This document shows, piece by piece, positions 1 to 12,072 of a stretch of DNA of 64,000 bases (its first letter is position 1; the number at the start of each line of letters is the position of its first letter). Source of the stretch: Branchiostoma floridae (Eukaryota > Chordata > Leptocardii > Amphioxiformes > Branchiostomatidae); the NCBI RefSeq assembly GCF_000003815.2, contig NC_049992.1:2017789-2081788 (forward strand), given 5' to 3'. Under the pieces are notes generated by a model, which was given only the letters and a program-made list of their open reading frames with translations, ran no database searches and was not told the DNA's origin. The position numbers were made by a program, and so were the translations under genes.

Positions 1-3000
1 ACTTAAATGAGTTGCAGGCTTTGAAGTTAGACAAAAACAAGAACATCCAACTATCTGAGAAGCTTACCAGATTGACCAATCTGAAATTGCTGCTTTTAGA
101 TGATTGTAATCTTAAGACAGTTCCGGCTGCCGTGATGAAACTTCCGCAGTTACAAACACTGAGCTTCAGTACCAACGAGAACATTACCCTGCCGGATGAG
201 ATGTCCAGCCTCGTTAACCTCACTGTCCTGCACTTAGATAACTGCAAACTGGATACACTATATCCAGTAGTGCTGAAACTACTAAACCTACAGAAGCTAA
301 ATCTAAGTAACAATAAGAAGATATCTCTACCAGATGAGTTGTACAAACTTAACAATATCATAGTGTTATCACTACGTCAGTGTGAACTGGGCACCGTTCC
401 CCCGGCAGTACTGAAACTCTCCCAGCTGGAGGAACTGGACCTCAGCTGGAACAGGGGGATCCACCTGCCGAAAGAGCTGTCCGGACTCGCCAACATCCGG
501 GTGCTGAAACTATGGGGAACAGACATGGCCACCGTTCCTATGGTAATGTGCAGACTGAAACAGTTAGAATGGCTGAACCTGAGCTCTAACCCACTACAGA
601 CGTTACCCGCGGAAGTTGGACAGCTCACTAACGTCAAACACTTGGATCTGTCCTGCTGCCAGCTGAACACACTCCCACCTGAAGTGGGGAGACTGACAAA
701 GTTAGAATGGCTGTACCTGTGCTATAATCCACTACAGACGTTACCCACGGAAGTTGGACAGCTCAATAACGTCAAACAGTTGAATCTGTCCCTCTGCGAG
801 CTGCACACACTCCCACCTGAAGTGTGGAGACTGACACAGTTAGAATGGCTGGACCTGAGCTCTAACCCACTACAGACGTTACCCGCGGAAGTTGGACAGC
901 TCACTAACGTAAAACACTTGGGTCTGTCCCACTGCCAGCTGCGCACACTCCCACCTGAAGTGGGGAGACTGACACAGCTAGAATGGCTGAACCTGCGCTC
1001 TAACCCACTGCAGGCATTACCCGCGGAAGTTGGACAGCTCCCTAACAAAGCTAATCTAGACGTCAGCGAAAATCCACTTATTAAACCACCACCTGAAGTG
1101 TGCAGTCAGGGGGTCACTGCTATCAGACGATACTTTGACGAACTTGAACGGTCAGAGGAAAACGCAAACACCCGTTTGAAAGTCGTTGTCTTGGGAGAGA
1201 AAATGGCGGGAAAAACAAGCCTGGTGCAAACCCTGCGCAGTGGCAAGTCTACCCTGACACGATACGAAGACCGAACACATTGTGTAGAGATAACTCATTG
1301 GGCACCTGATGACAACGTCACGTTTGAAGTGTACGACTTTGGCGGCCATGACGTGTACCATCTCACTCATCAGTTCTTTTTGACTCCAGATGCTTTTTAC
1401 CTGTTATTAGTGAACCTTGAGACATACAGCTGCACCGAACACCGATACACAGAAGCCGTGGGGCTTTGGTTAGACACACTGAATGCCCGCGTGCCGGGGG
1501 CAGTGGTTTCATTGGTTGGGAGTAAGGAGGATCGTTGTAGACCTGATGACGTGAAAACAAAGACATCAAATATTCAGGAAAGGATCAAACAACAAATGGC
1601 ATTGTGGGAAAGAAATCTAAAGCAACGTATCAACACACTTGAAAGTCTGCAGAAGATGCACAAAGGAGATTCCTCGAAGTCTGTGGAAGATATTACCCAG
1701 CAACTTACACATGCTAATCGCCTTTTGTCGCAAAGACTGCATATCGATGGCGACGTGCACTGTGTGTCTGTGAAACCTAAGTTTCGACTTAGTTCAATGT
1801 TTTCAAGCTCATCTCACATCAAACTGAAATACTTTATTTTGGAAACAGCAAGAAACACAACATTGTTTCCGACACTGAGAACAATATTGCCAAAGACCTG
1901 GGTAGATTTCGAACAGTCGCTTCGTATTGAAGGTTCGAAAAGAGCGCCAGAAAAAGCGGCTAAAAATGAAACGGGTTCTTCTGGTGAGAGTTCACCACTG
2001 GAAAACATCCAGCAGTCCTGGTTGACAACAGCTGACTGTGCACGCATCGGGCAGCTCGCAGGACTCTCATCAGACAGACTGGAGTCGGTCCTGTCGTACC
2101 TGCAGCAGGTGGGAACCATCCTCAGGTACACGGACATACCGGAACTCAAGGGGCTTGTCTTCCATGATCCTCCTGCCTTGGTTGAAATCTTCAAAGACCT
2201 GTTTCATCACGATACCAAGGAACTTTTCAAAACATCCAAATTCGCTGACTTCACTTCCTCTCAGCTAAAACAGTTTCAATCGGTCCTTTATGACCGCGGA
2301 CTGATCCGGAAGGAAGTGATGACGCGTCTGTTGCCACCTGAAATTAACCCTGACATTGTTACAGCACTGATGCAAAACTTCGGCCTGTGTTTTGAGATGC
2401 AAGACGAAACGGACCCTTCCAAGCACAATTGCTGGTACAGAATCCCTTGGTACTTGCAGAACCACATGCCAGTTGAATTAAAGTATGTCTGGCCAGAAGA
2501 CGTACCAGAGGAGCAGGAACAGCTGCAGCTGATGTGTGACATCAGAGGGTTCTGTCCCCGAGGACTGTTTCAGAGGTTCAGTGTTGGGATCCATCCACTT
2601 GTCCAGGACAGGACAGACTGGAAAGACGGCGTCATGGCCTACAGACAGGACTATCCCGTACTGGTGTGTTCCAAACCTACTGCAGACGACACTTACATCA
2701 CCATGGCAACCAGAGGCAGCCTCGCCCAGGCAGGTGAGATGTGGGGCGTGGTCCACCCACTGCTGGAGGTGCTGGTCCAGCTGATGCAGGAGTGGCCAGG
2801 TGTGCTGTACTCCCTCCACGTCACCTGTGCGCACTGCATCAAGGCAAGACTGGACAACCCGCACCAGTACGACCTGAGGGACCGGACTGCAGATGACGGC
2901 CGTGACGTCAGATGTCCCAGGGTGAAGAGGACGGCATCTACTTCAGCAGACCTTGTTTACAGACCAAGCATGTTGTCTGGTATGTTGAGATGTTGTTATT

Positions 3001-5942
3001 GATAGGAAGTTTTTTTAAAACTTTTAAAGTAACCATATTCCTAACAATTAAACGCTAACACTTCAGCGCTGGTGCATAACCTGTAGTTTAGTTAAATGTC
3101 CTACAAATCTTAACAAGGACTCCAGGGACTGACTCTCATTGTGTCCTCTTTTCACAGCTGTCACGAGTAGAACATCCCTGACCCAAATGAGGCCATCTCA
3201 GCAAAATGTAAGGAGCTACAGCAAACGTGATTTACTTTTAACATATATCTCGTAGTTTTTGATTGTTTGTTTTACGGAAGCTACTCTCAATCTTACTTTA
3301 ATGTCCAGGTTCATTGTTGATGACGCTTTGTTTTTGTTTGATCAGGACTTCTACAAGATGACCTCTGACCCGCGCAGTCTCGCCCTGATCATCAGCAACA
3401 TCAACTTTACAGACCCGAGTAGGAACAGACCAGGAGGGGAGAAGGACCTGGACAACCTCAGGAATATTTGTGAGAAACTAAAGCTGCAGCTGGAGATCAG
3501 AGAGGACCTTACAGCACAGGTGGGCAATGTTAGACTTATTTGTAATTAAATGTTTTATGCCAATTAGGTGCAAGTTTCATTATCATAGCTATTTGTTGTT
3601 TAATCCTTCTGTCGTACCAAATTATGCATTCTATTAGTATCATGCACAATGGTCACTGAATTAAAGGCATGTTGAATAAAGCATGCTATCAATGTGTGTC
3701 TTCTTTTGCGCAAAAGCTGTGCTAAGCGCGGTACGCCGCTGCGCTTCTCCTAGCTCAGTCAGTAGACTCCAGTCACCAACAATGACAACGCCATACTGTG
3801 TTGAATACTATCTCGTGTTGAACCCGTAGGAAATTGAAGCTGTAGCAAACGAAGTCTCCAGGAGAGATCACGGCAGCTACGACTGTTTCGTGCTGTTCCT
3901 GTTGTCCCATGGCGGGGAGACAGGAGTGCTGGGCACAGACGGACAGCACGTGTCTGTGGACAGCATCGTTTCTAGTTTCCAGGCCTGCAAGAGTCTTGTG
4001 GGGAAGCCGAAACTTTTCTTCATCCAGGCCTGCAGAGGAGGTGAGAAAGCCTTTTTGAAAAATCCTGACCAAAAGCCAAAGATAGACTCGAATGAAGTTA
4101 ATGGGCACAAGATTAAAACTACTGAACAAAAGATAGAAATCGCTTCTCATAGTTATTTACATAATTAACGGTGAACGTAACACTTGTCTGTAGTATAGAA
4201 CTTGACGTCATGCTTTCTAAATCATCTTCACTACTTAGGGATTCTTGGGGCAAGAGGATAATATGAGTTTCATGTTAACGCTGAATCAGATGCATTCTTC
4301 TCAGTTGACACAGACAAAGGACTGGAACACACAGACGCTAACATCGATGAAGAAAGCAGCACCTCACAAGGCTGGAGAGAAGCATCAGATGGAGCAACTG
4401 ATCAGGCAACTAAGTCACCGCCTCCTCTACCAACCGCACCAGTCACATCTGCAGCATGTTTGGAGAGTCCTGATGCCGGAGAGAAAACCTTACCAACGAC
4501 GAGCGACCGGCTGGTCATGTACGCTACAGTACATGGTAAGTACTGAATATGGCATTTGTATGCAGGGGGTTTCCAATTCTCTGTCCTCTCAAATTGGTAG
4601 GTACGCACTCGCACACGCGCGACCAGGGTTTATCCACGGAAATTCTGCCAATGAATGTTCTCAAACATCTGAGGACATTATAAGAGAATTTTTTCCATAA
4701 ACCTAGGCCTTGTCTGTTTACTAGTATGATACGTGGACGCCAAATATGGTAGTTTTGTAGTGAATTTATAATGTATTATATTTCAATCTCCAGTGGTTAC
4801 TGCGAACGTAACTGATAAACGTATTTCATATTTTCTGTCGAGAGCAGAACAACTGACGTGGCTGTTTTATACTACTATAAACAAAGCAATATCTGTAGCA
4901 AGCTAGGAACGTTCGTACGATCATACGGTATGATGGAACAATACCACTAGCTTATGGTTTATTATAATATTTCTTTTATCTGACGTGTTCTGACAGGTCA
5001 CGTGTCCTGGAGAAACTCCGACACAGGCACGTGGTTGGTCCAGGTTCTTGCTGACGTCATCACGGAACACGCCGAGACGGAGACACTACTGGAAATGCTA
5101 ACGAGGGTGAGCCGAACCTTGGGTCTATAAATACTAGTATGGTAACAATTGGTGTGGTTAAACATAAACTCTATCTACGGAAGGCAACGTAATGACCTTG
5201 CTTTGTTTGAGAAATTTTCCACCTCATCGCTTGGAGCGGGTGAACGACATGTGACATGGAACACGCTTAACCTGCTGGGAGATTACCTCAATGTTGAAAC
5301 GTCATCGTGAGAATGACACTCAATTACAATTGTGAAAAACACCTTTCGTTGCATGCGGTTCATTCTTACTGCTTACTTTTCATCTCTTTTATCAATGTTA
5401 ACTTTCCATCCAAACGGTGCCCGTCATTCTAACTTTAACTGCTTGCATCCTACACAAGATGCTATATCGGCCCTGTCAGAGCACAATTATGAATATATAA
5501 TTCAACTGACTACTTCAAAAACCTAATATAGTGATGCTTGGTAACTTTAATAACAGTGTGGAACACTTATAAAACCAATAATAGTGATGCTTGGTAACTT
5601 TAATTACAGAGTAAAACACTTACACAAAACCCAGTGGGTGGGAGGTGAAAACACGTGCTGCCTTGTCCAGAGGCTGTCGAAGTGACTGCCACCTTACTGG
5701 GCTGGAGTTCAGAGGTCATGAGCCAATGAACTGATTTGACCTCTGTTCCAAATCATCCCTATTATCAAATGACAAGTTCCGAAAACTATTAGTGATGCTA
5801 TCCCTCTATCCCACAGGTAAACGCTAAAGTGGCAGACTTCAAAACCCAGCACCAAGAGTACAAGCAGCAACCGGAAGTGACGCACACCCTACGCAAGAAG
5901 CTCTACTTCTTCCCTCAGGCTGCAGTTAACCAGAATCCTTAG
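1..5942 (+). CDS. LRR-Roc-COR-caspase fusion protein, gene A (5' partial)
   Basis: The left window edge cuts the gene: its frame is open from position 3 and matches the interior of genes B and C. Inferred exons: 1-2979, 3158-3207, 3346-3519, 3830-4040, 4305-4535, 4997-5106 and 5817-5942. All have GT-AG borders and joining them keeps one frame (1292 residues visible). About 15 LRRs of 23 residues (1-1075) precede a Roc GTPase with P-loop GEKMAGKTS (1194-1220) and DFGGHD switch (1335 on). The G4-like motif is a degenerate SKED. A COR domain follows (about 1880-2950). The small exons encode a caspase fold: RNRPGGEKDLDNL, catalytic His (3908-3910), QACRG Cys (4031-4033), p10 SWRNSDTGTW and a C-terminal LRKKLYFFP. 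Known family roles: LRRs sense, Roc-COR is a GTP-driven dimer switch, and caspases cut after Asp. A GTPase-gated protease is my inference. The visible reading frame has no break. Confidence 0.88.
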
Positions 5943-6672
5943 CGCCAAGTTTTCCATTTTCATAATGTAACAAAAAGACCAGAGTCACAATTTTGAACAC
6001 GTGAATGATGCTATAAATAAAGGCATATTGAGACTAGACCAATCTGTAATAAAATTCCTCCAATCGAAATATATTTGTATCAGAAAAGTCCATTTCGGTA
6101 GTTTAGCCTTACTGACAAACGTAAATATGTATGTCGGAAAGAGATGGACCTTCAGTAGTGTCCTGCATTTCAAGCTCCCTTTGGGAGTGACCTATTGCAT
6201 CGTTTGTAGCATGTTGCTACTTCTATGCACAAGAACAGCAAATGCGTTGATGTGTGACGTTATATTCCAATTAACTATCATACAGAGCACTACCATCATC
6301 TGCAAAGATGGACGGACGCCTACTACTACTAACGATAGAAAAATGTTCAGATCGCAGGAATATGTTGAACCTTTAACTTTTGCTTCAGGAAGACGCTTTG
6401 TTCGTGAATAAATCAATGTGTATAGTACAGACTTATTTTGTGTGGCGTTTGTTTACTTCTGGCTGCTTCTTTATGGTTAGTCAATACACGAGTCCACTTC
6501 AGACCATAACGTCCTTGTTCAGACCAAGTACATGTTGATTCCTTATCAGCCAAGTTGAGCAGACTAGGGCTGTTGATGTGGTTTTTGATGGCTACACTAA
6601 ATTTCCGGTAGGGAAAATTGACGGGAGCTAAGGAAGCTCGCGATGAACAAGACAAAGCGGAGAGAGTTGTAG
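5943..6672 (+). other. Probable 3' UTR and downstream flank of gene A
   Basis: This stretch follows the caspase stop codon and aligns by eye with 21653-22310 after gene B. A frame is open at 6001-6411 and partly in the gene B copy, but it is AT-rich, has no recognisable domain and lies between a stop codon and two polyadenylation signals. I treat it as untranslated. Confidence 0.5.
6407..6412 (+). terminator. Polyadenylation signal, gene A
   Basis: AATAAA is followed within 50 bases by a GT/T-rich stretch (6435-6455), the usual downstream element. Gene B has the same pair at the equivalent place. An earlier AATAAA at 6016-6021 is also shared by both genes and could be used, giving a shorter 3' UTR. 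Confidence 0.55.
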
Positions 6673-6682
6673 AAAGACTGAT

Positions 6683-7300
6683 TCCGTATGTTACATATCA
6701 CTGGTCATTTAATCCTTCAACATTCATAAATTACTTAGTGAAATTAGTTCGCCCTTCCCCTAACACACATTTTAGTCACGGCCCCAGTTACGCCTGCGTT
6801 TTACTCACACGCCTCCGCATCGGGACCTGTAGTTTGAACTTTAGCTTATCCACACGTAATTTAGTCGATAGTCCTTCTTGTAGCTGTGGCTCCCGATGTG
6901 AAAGCGTTGCCGTACTGCCCTAACTACAACCAACTTAGAAAATCCCTTCTCTGCAATCTTCAAGACCTTGTAGGCTCAACCCTTGATTTGAAAACTTTGT
7001 CTGACCCAGCCCTAACTCAACTTTTACTCAGGGGTTCACCCTCTTTATCAAAGGAAACACAGTCATACATATTCCAGACTAATCTTTTTCAAATTGATAG
7101 ATCATTTTCTTTAAATCTTGTATGTATATATATTTATTTGTTGGATCCGTCACCCCACTGCTGTACTACTATTTTATTTGATCTCACATTGTTTTGTCCT
7201 TTGTTTATTTTATTTTCAACTGCCCTAGTGGTAATGTTAATATTAGCTTTGCTAGAGTGCATTTACCACTGTGTCTTGTCTGATATGTATATCAATAAAA
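6683..7300 (+). mobile_element. 5'-truncated CR1/L2-like LINE fragment
   Basis: A 618-bp insertion is flanked by 10-bp direct repeats AAAGACTGAT (6673-6682 and 7301-7310). The matching site after gene B (around 22305-22318) carries the 10-mer once and no insert, so this is a filled versus empty site. The element ends in AATAAAA. Its plus-strand frames encode the end of a non-LTR polymerase ORF: LLTRLRIGTCSLN, then LVDSPSCSCGSRCE, then a Leu-rich tail, with a frameshift near 6900. These resemble the C-terminal zinc-knuckle region of CR1/L2-type ORF2. It is a dead 3' fragment. Confidence 0.72.
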
Positions 7301-7310
7301 AAAGACTGAT

Positions 7311-8460
7311 TGCAGCTGCAGAGTGTCCAGACCGCTGCAGCAGCCGGTGGATTACTACTAGAGATAATTTAGGCCATTTTCTCACCTTAAAGATCAATCA
7401 GAGCTATGCTTAGTTTTATAACACTTGTCATGTCATTGTTTCTACTGTCACAATTCTCAGACCATGGAATGTTGCATGTAAAACAAACGTCTAAGCAGAA
7501 ACGTTCTAAGTACCTAGTATTGGCTCACTATGTAGTTTGGAAAACTAACACCACCACCCCTAGATGGCATAGTCCAATAGTTTAAAGGCAACTGATGTGC
7601 ATGCAATCAAGTCTGCGTAACCTTTAAGTGGGGACACCTGGCGTTTGCGTTAGTATTTGCAGCTACTAGCAATGTTTTGCCGCAAGCATTAATTTTGCAA
7701 GGTGGTTGTAACTTTTATCGTACACAGTATCTTCTTCTTTCGTCCGGATCACTCCAGTGATATGCCAATAAAGTTTTTCCAGTACCCATTCTCCTTCATC
7801 GTGGACCAGAAGGCCTGTCAGACCAGTGTCTCTTTTAATCAATGTATACAAGATAGTTGGCTATAAAAAATTCAGAACTTCAATGGCAAACATGCTGAAA
7901 ACTATCAAGGCGGGGCAAACTACTCGGTCTCTTCTCACGTTTCACTGTCAAAATATCAACGGAAGCAATTTCTAGAACTTTCCCCAAGAGCCAGAACTCT
8001 CTCTAATCAGATGCACGTATTAGTGTTGACTATGACGTCAGACATGCCCCGTCGGACATTGACATGACAGCTGACTCCGCACGAACCTACTGCCTTATTT
8101 GGTCATGCCATAGATATCACCTGTCACGTCACAGGGTTTGATTAAAATTTGTACCTGACAAAAAAATGAACCATAAATGCTGATTCAAGGCGTTGTAATT
8201 GAGAGTCTTACAGATACATGGGCAAAGCTACAACGATTATTAACAAACCATAGTCATCTGTCTTAGTGGACTGTAACTAACCATAGAATGTGGGTAGACT
8301 GGAGAACAACAGAAGATAAGTCATAAAATATGTGCATATTTTGTAATTAGACTTGAAAATACAGAGGGTTAAAACCTCAATTAGGGGAAGCCACAAGAAG
8401 AGAACATTTCATCTGGAAAATCCTCACAAAATGAAATTTTATAGCATTTGCCTTGAACTA
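7311..8460. other. Noncoding flank, duplicated at 22319-23464
   Basis: No coding sequence is recognisable. It is nearly colinear with the segment after gene B, apart from small indels, and forms part of the large tandem duplication. Short open frames (for example minus strand 7666-7851) are not preserved between the two copies. Confidence 0.6.
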
Positions 8461-8640
8461 TGTTCAGACTACCGACAGTCTCGTGATGTTTGAGGTTTGA
8501 AGTCCACAAGTTATTTTTACCGTTTGGTGCAAACAAGTCGGCCCACCTGGACGCTTTATCAGCATGTTGATTGACAGGTATTATAACAACAGTTTTCCTC
8601 ACCATGGCAACAGCCTCATGTGACAGGCAGGTGATATAGC
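8461..8640 (+). repeat. Iterated upstream module, copy 1 of gene B
   Basis: This is the first of three related segments before gene B. Shared blocks in order: ACAGTCTCGTGATGTTTGAG, then TTGAAGTCCACAAG, then CCGTTTGGTGCAAACAAGTC, CCCACCTGGACGC with an E-box, TTATCAG (GATA-like), and CACCATGGCAACAG (8600-8613). The last block on the reverse strand resembles an RFX X-box half. The segment abuts the GC-rich putative first exon, so a regulatory role is plausible but unproven. Confidence 0.5.
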
Positions 8641-8649
8641 TGAGTCCTG

Positions 8650-8990
8650 CCGCTGTGGACAGTTCGGCGGGGCTCCGGCCCCGGGCCGGCTGGTATTACA
8701 GGGACGTGTGCTTTCTCGTGGACCCACGAGTTCTCGTGTTATCTGACGCGAAATTCCAGCGGATTCATGAACAGACAGGATTCCTCTGTTGGACGGGGTG
8801 ACCAGGACTGTTTCTTCCGTGGAAACGGGAAGAGAATAACGGGACTTTTCCGACAGGACTAACTACTACCCGTGTATTGCTTCCTTGAGTGGACTTTTAC
8901 CGACGTTTACTCGACATTGTGCCGAGACACTGCAGACTTTGTTAAGCTCAGCTCAAGTTCTCACATCCTTCTGACTGTATCACATCGAAG
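8650..8990 (+). promoter_or_regulatory. Putative promoter and 5' noncoding exon of gene B
   Basis: A GC-rich core with self-complementary GGGGCTCCGGCCCC lies near 8670-8685. The conserved region ends in a strong donor, CATCGAAG|GTAAGC, with the exon ending at 8990. The same arrangement precedes gene C (23650-24027). The best acceptor is TTTTCTTCTAG at 12043-12053, 20 bases before the chosen gene B start codon, which gives a ~3.06-kb 5' UTR intron. The transcription start itself is not visible. Confidence 0.5.
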
Positions 8991-10241
8991 GTAAGCAGTG
9001 ATATCATATCGCACATAAAACATCTTTACGTGACCGGTTTATATTTCTAGTAAGGTATTGTACAATGTAGCAATGTGTCATAGCATTGTCTTAGGACAAA
9101 CAGAGAGATGCTGGAAGGTCCATACACTAATGCAGGAGTTATTTGAACAAGTCAAGGAAACGTCGTTATTTGGTCAGCTTGGTATCTAAATTGTTACTAT
9201 TTTGCACCATCTGTGTCGGTAGTCTGCTTATTTGTTCCAAAGTTATGTTATATCTGTTTGGTAGACTTTGCATCTAGATTTAGTATTATGATTATCGTGT
9301 TGGTAGCTACAGCCTTTGAGTTCCACGTTCCAGTGGTGCAAAACACTTGAGTTGGCTGTATCGATGCCTTTCTTTCAGCCGTGTGTATTTATTTTAATGT
9401 CAACATCATTACGTCAATGAAGTAGACAGTTGTTATAGAAGCTTTTAGTTGCCTATGAGGTAATCGATAATTTCTCTATACCGATTGGTCAGACCGTGTG
9501 TGCATTATTGAGTTGTGAGCCAAAATCACTTCAAGTGGAACATAAAGTCTCCACTAAAGTCTTTTGCTTAATTAGGTATTCTGACTTTCTGTGTTAACAA
9601 ATTCAATTTTCTAAAGCGAATCTACTCTTTCTGGTGTTAGATATCAGTAAGACAGTTTACCAAATTGTTGACAGACGAGCTAGCAAATAACAAGCTTTGG
9701 TGTTCATTTATATTATTCAGGAATACCATCAGATGCGTGGATTAAGGTTGGGCATCCAGGTGATCATGATGAGATACTTGAGTAAAATTTTAATCGAGGT
9801 GCTATCAGATGGTACCTGGGCAAAACGCTTCCTAACCGGACGACCTTCTTCACGCCAGGTCATACCATAACAGACAGTGTAAACGTCAATATAAGTTTCT
9901 TGCAAATTCTTCCCAGTGGGCTAATTGCAGGTAACATGAAATGCTACAAAATAATATAACAAGTGTCTAACTTAAGACTAAAAACGCATAAGCCGTTATG
10001 GCTCTAAATGCCACAAAGGTTATCCATTTCATGTATACTATAGAAGGGAAGGTCGAGATCATGTCAGTGGTCGGGAGCAATCTTTGGCTCGTCATACAAC
10101 ATATCTTGAAGGCATGAAAGTTATCTGAGTGTACTTTACACTCAACAAACACATAATTTCAAATTGATCAATGAAAAAACAGCTCCCACTCGTATCTCAG
10201 CACATAACAATGTGGACGTAAAAGCGCTGATTGGGTGAACT
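8991..10241 (+). other. 5' UTR intron of gene B, first part (no gene seen)
   Basis: AT-rich sequence colinear with 24028-24540 in its first ~500 bases. The rest (about 9550-9970) is present only in this copy. No coding similarity was recognised. Confidence 0.45.
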
Positions 10242-10400
10242 CTGTTCATACTACCGACAGTCTTGTGATGTTTGAGGTTTGAAGTCCACAAGTTATTTTT
10301 ACCGTTTGGTGCAAACAAGTCGGCCCACCTTGATGCCTTATCAGGTTTAAGTGACAGGAGTGCAAGCAGCAGCTTTTCTCACCGTAGCAACAGTAACCTA
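10242..10400 (+). repeat. Iterated upstream module, copy 2 of gene B
   Basis: Repeats the blocks of the 8461-8640 module: ACAGTCTTGTGATGTTTGAG, TTGAAGTCCACAAG, CCGTTTGGTGCAAACAAGTC and CTTATCAG. It ends in CTCACCGTAGCAACAGTAAC, a diverged form of the CACCATGGCAACAG block. The E-box has changed to CACCTTG. Its counterpart before gene C is 24726-24880. Confidence 0.5.
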
Positions 10401-11067
10401 CAGCTGCAATTACATTGTCAATGAAAAGTCGTTGTTTGATTTACTTGGCATCTAAGTCTTCGGATCTATGGACTTTTTATAGGTTGTCTTTGATTATCAG
10501 TTCTCCTAAGCTGTGCTTTTTGATCACTTTCCAGTGATGCGTATATGTGCAGCACACTTGAGCCCTTTTTGTCTCAGTCATGTGTATATACTTTGACGTC
10601 ATTCTCATGACATCAATCATGGTGGCAAGTACCTGCATCAATGTATCAGATAATTGCTATGGTTACCGACCATTTCTACAGATTGAAGAACGTGTCTCCA
10701 CAGTGACCGGTCAGACCAGGTCTGGAATTCTCTCCGCTGGAGAGTCCCCAGCTGTTTAAGTGTCGCCGGCAATCCCCATCTTTATACATCCACAGGAATA
10801 TTCTTCAGTTTGTTTAGCTCCCCGTTGATATAGTTATCAGTGGTGTGAGCCTACATGAAGTGCAACATCAAGTTCAAAGTTGATGCAGATATACTAGTAT
10901 TACGTATGTGTGGAATCCTTGCAACTAATGTTAACCATTGATGAAGGATCGTAGGTATTACGTTCAAACGAAAATAATATTTTATGGTGCACAATTGATA
11001 ATGGTTCATTTTAACAGAGTGTTATAGTGGAAACTTGAGGGGTGCTTTGGTTAACTCCGCTTAAGAT

Positions 11068-11210
11068 GACGCTGGCCGCAGTCTTGTGATATATGAGTTT
11101 TGAAGTCCAACAGTTGTTTTCGCCGTTTGGTGCAAATAGGACGATGCTTTATCAGCTACTTGAAGTTTCAATAATAAAAGTAATCATGTGTGACAAGCCG
11201 GTTACGTATT
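11068..11210 (+). repeat. Iterated upstream module, copy 3 of gene B (diverged)
   Basis: The order of blocks is kept but with more substitutions: CAGTCTTGTGATATATGAG, TTTGAAGTCC, CGCCGTTTGGTGCAAATAG and CTTTATCAGC. It ends in a TGTGACAAGCCGGTTACG block shared with 25800-25815. A fourth, partial echo (GTTCACCGCAACATGGCGAC) lies near 11823-11842. Confidence 0.42.
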
Positions 11211-11417
11211 ACTAAGTTTGAGACAGTGCCGAGTTACTTACTTAACTTTTTATGTTAGTACTGATTGTATAAAGATCGTCAATATTTAAAAGATTTATTG
11301 GTGGTGAACAATATTAAGGTTATCCCTGGAATTGTGCCAAATAAAAATTCGTATTCCCGTGTTGACAAGACACAACAAATGTAACGATGCATGAAAAACA
11401 CGCTAGACGCTAGGCTC

Positions 11418-11690
11418 TTCTTCTTCTTCTTCTTCTTCGTTCAAGCGCCAAACCTCATTATGTTGAGGACTCTAGGCACTAGGGAAGGGGGTCATTTTCT
11501 AGGTGCAGGTTTGTGGGGCTGATTTGTGGCTGGTGGCTTTTGGCTCCTCAGTGGGCAGGGGCGCCGCTCCCTGACCGCCGTGTTGTTGTGTGGCGGCGAG
11601 TACCCGTAGACTTGGTTGAGGTTTAGTGGCTGGCACGGGTGGAGGGCATTTAGGCTTTGCTGTTTCGCGTCAGGTTCACGTAAGTCAGCA
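11418..11690 (-). mobile_element. Unclassified retroelement tail with (GAA)n end
   Basis: This ~270-bp segment interrupts the alignment between the gene B upstream region and the gene C upstream region near 26000. On the minus strand it ends in a GAA microsatellite (plus-strand CTT repeats at 11418-11440), as many 3' ends of non-LTR elements or SINEs do. Its G+C content is higher than the surroundings. No target-site duplication was identified and the family is unknown. Confidence 0.38.
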
Positions 11691-12072
11691 TCGAATATCT
11701 CCCCCAAATTGTTAAAAGGCAGTGTTTATCATCAGATAAGAGGAGTCGTGAACAAAACTGCTAATTCAGCCAGCCCAGGTCGATGTTCGCTCAGTTATAT
11801 GAGTGCCAGATGTACAAACAAAAGTTCACCGCAACATGGCGACAATCTCTTTCTGCTAGCCATCCGCTCCTGTTCTTTGATATTTGTACGACTGATAATG
11901 ATCTGATTTTCACGTTCAAGATCTAATAGCCTTAGTTGCTATTCAAGGTGAGCTTAATTTTGTTCTGGAAGAAGGAAAACTTGTATCAGTAATGTCTTCA
12001 ACATTTAACATCATACAAATGCCACGTGACATGTCGACCAAATTTTCTTCTAGAAATATCGGAAATATCATC

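Noticed and set aside
6001..6411. 136-codon frame after gene A, partly conserved after gene B
   Set aside because: Lies between the caspase stop and the polyadenylation signals, has no domain, and diverges by indels in the second copy. The retained similarity is explained by the recent duplication.
11992..12072. Upstream in-frame ATGs of gene B as the start
   Set aside because: Similarity to gene C as a coding exon begins only after an acceptor-like TTTTCTTCTAG, and both genes share ATCATGG just downstream, so 12073 is the better start. An unspliced N-terminal extension remains possible.
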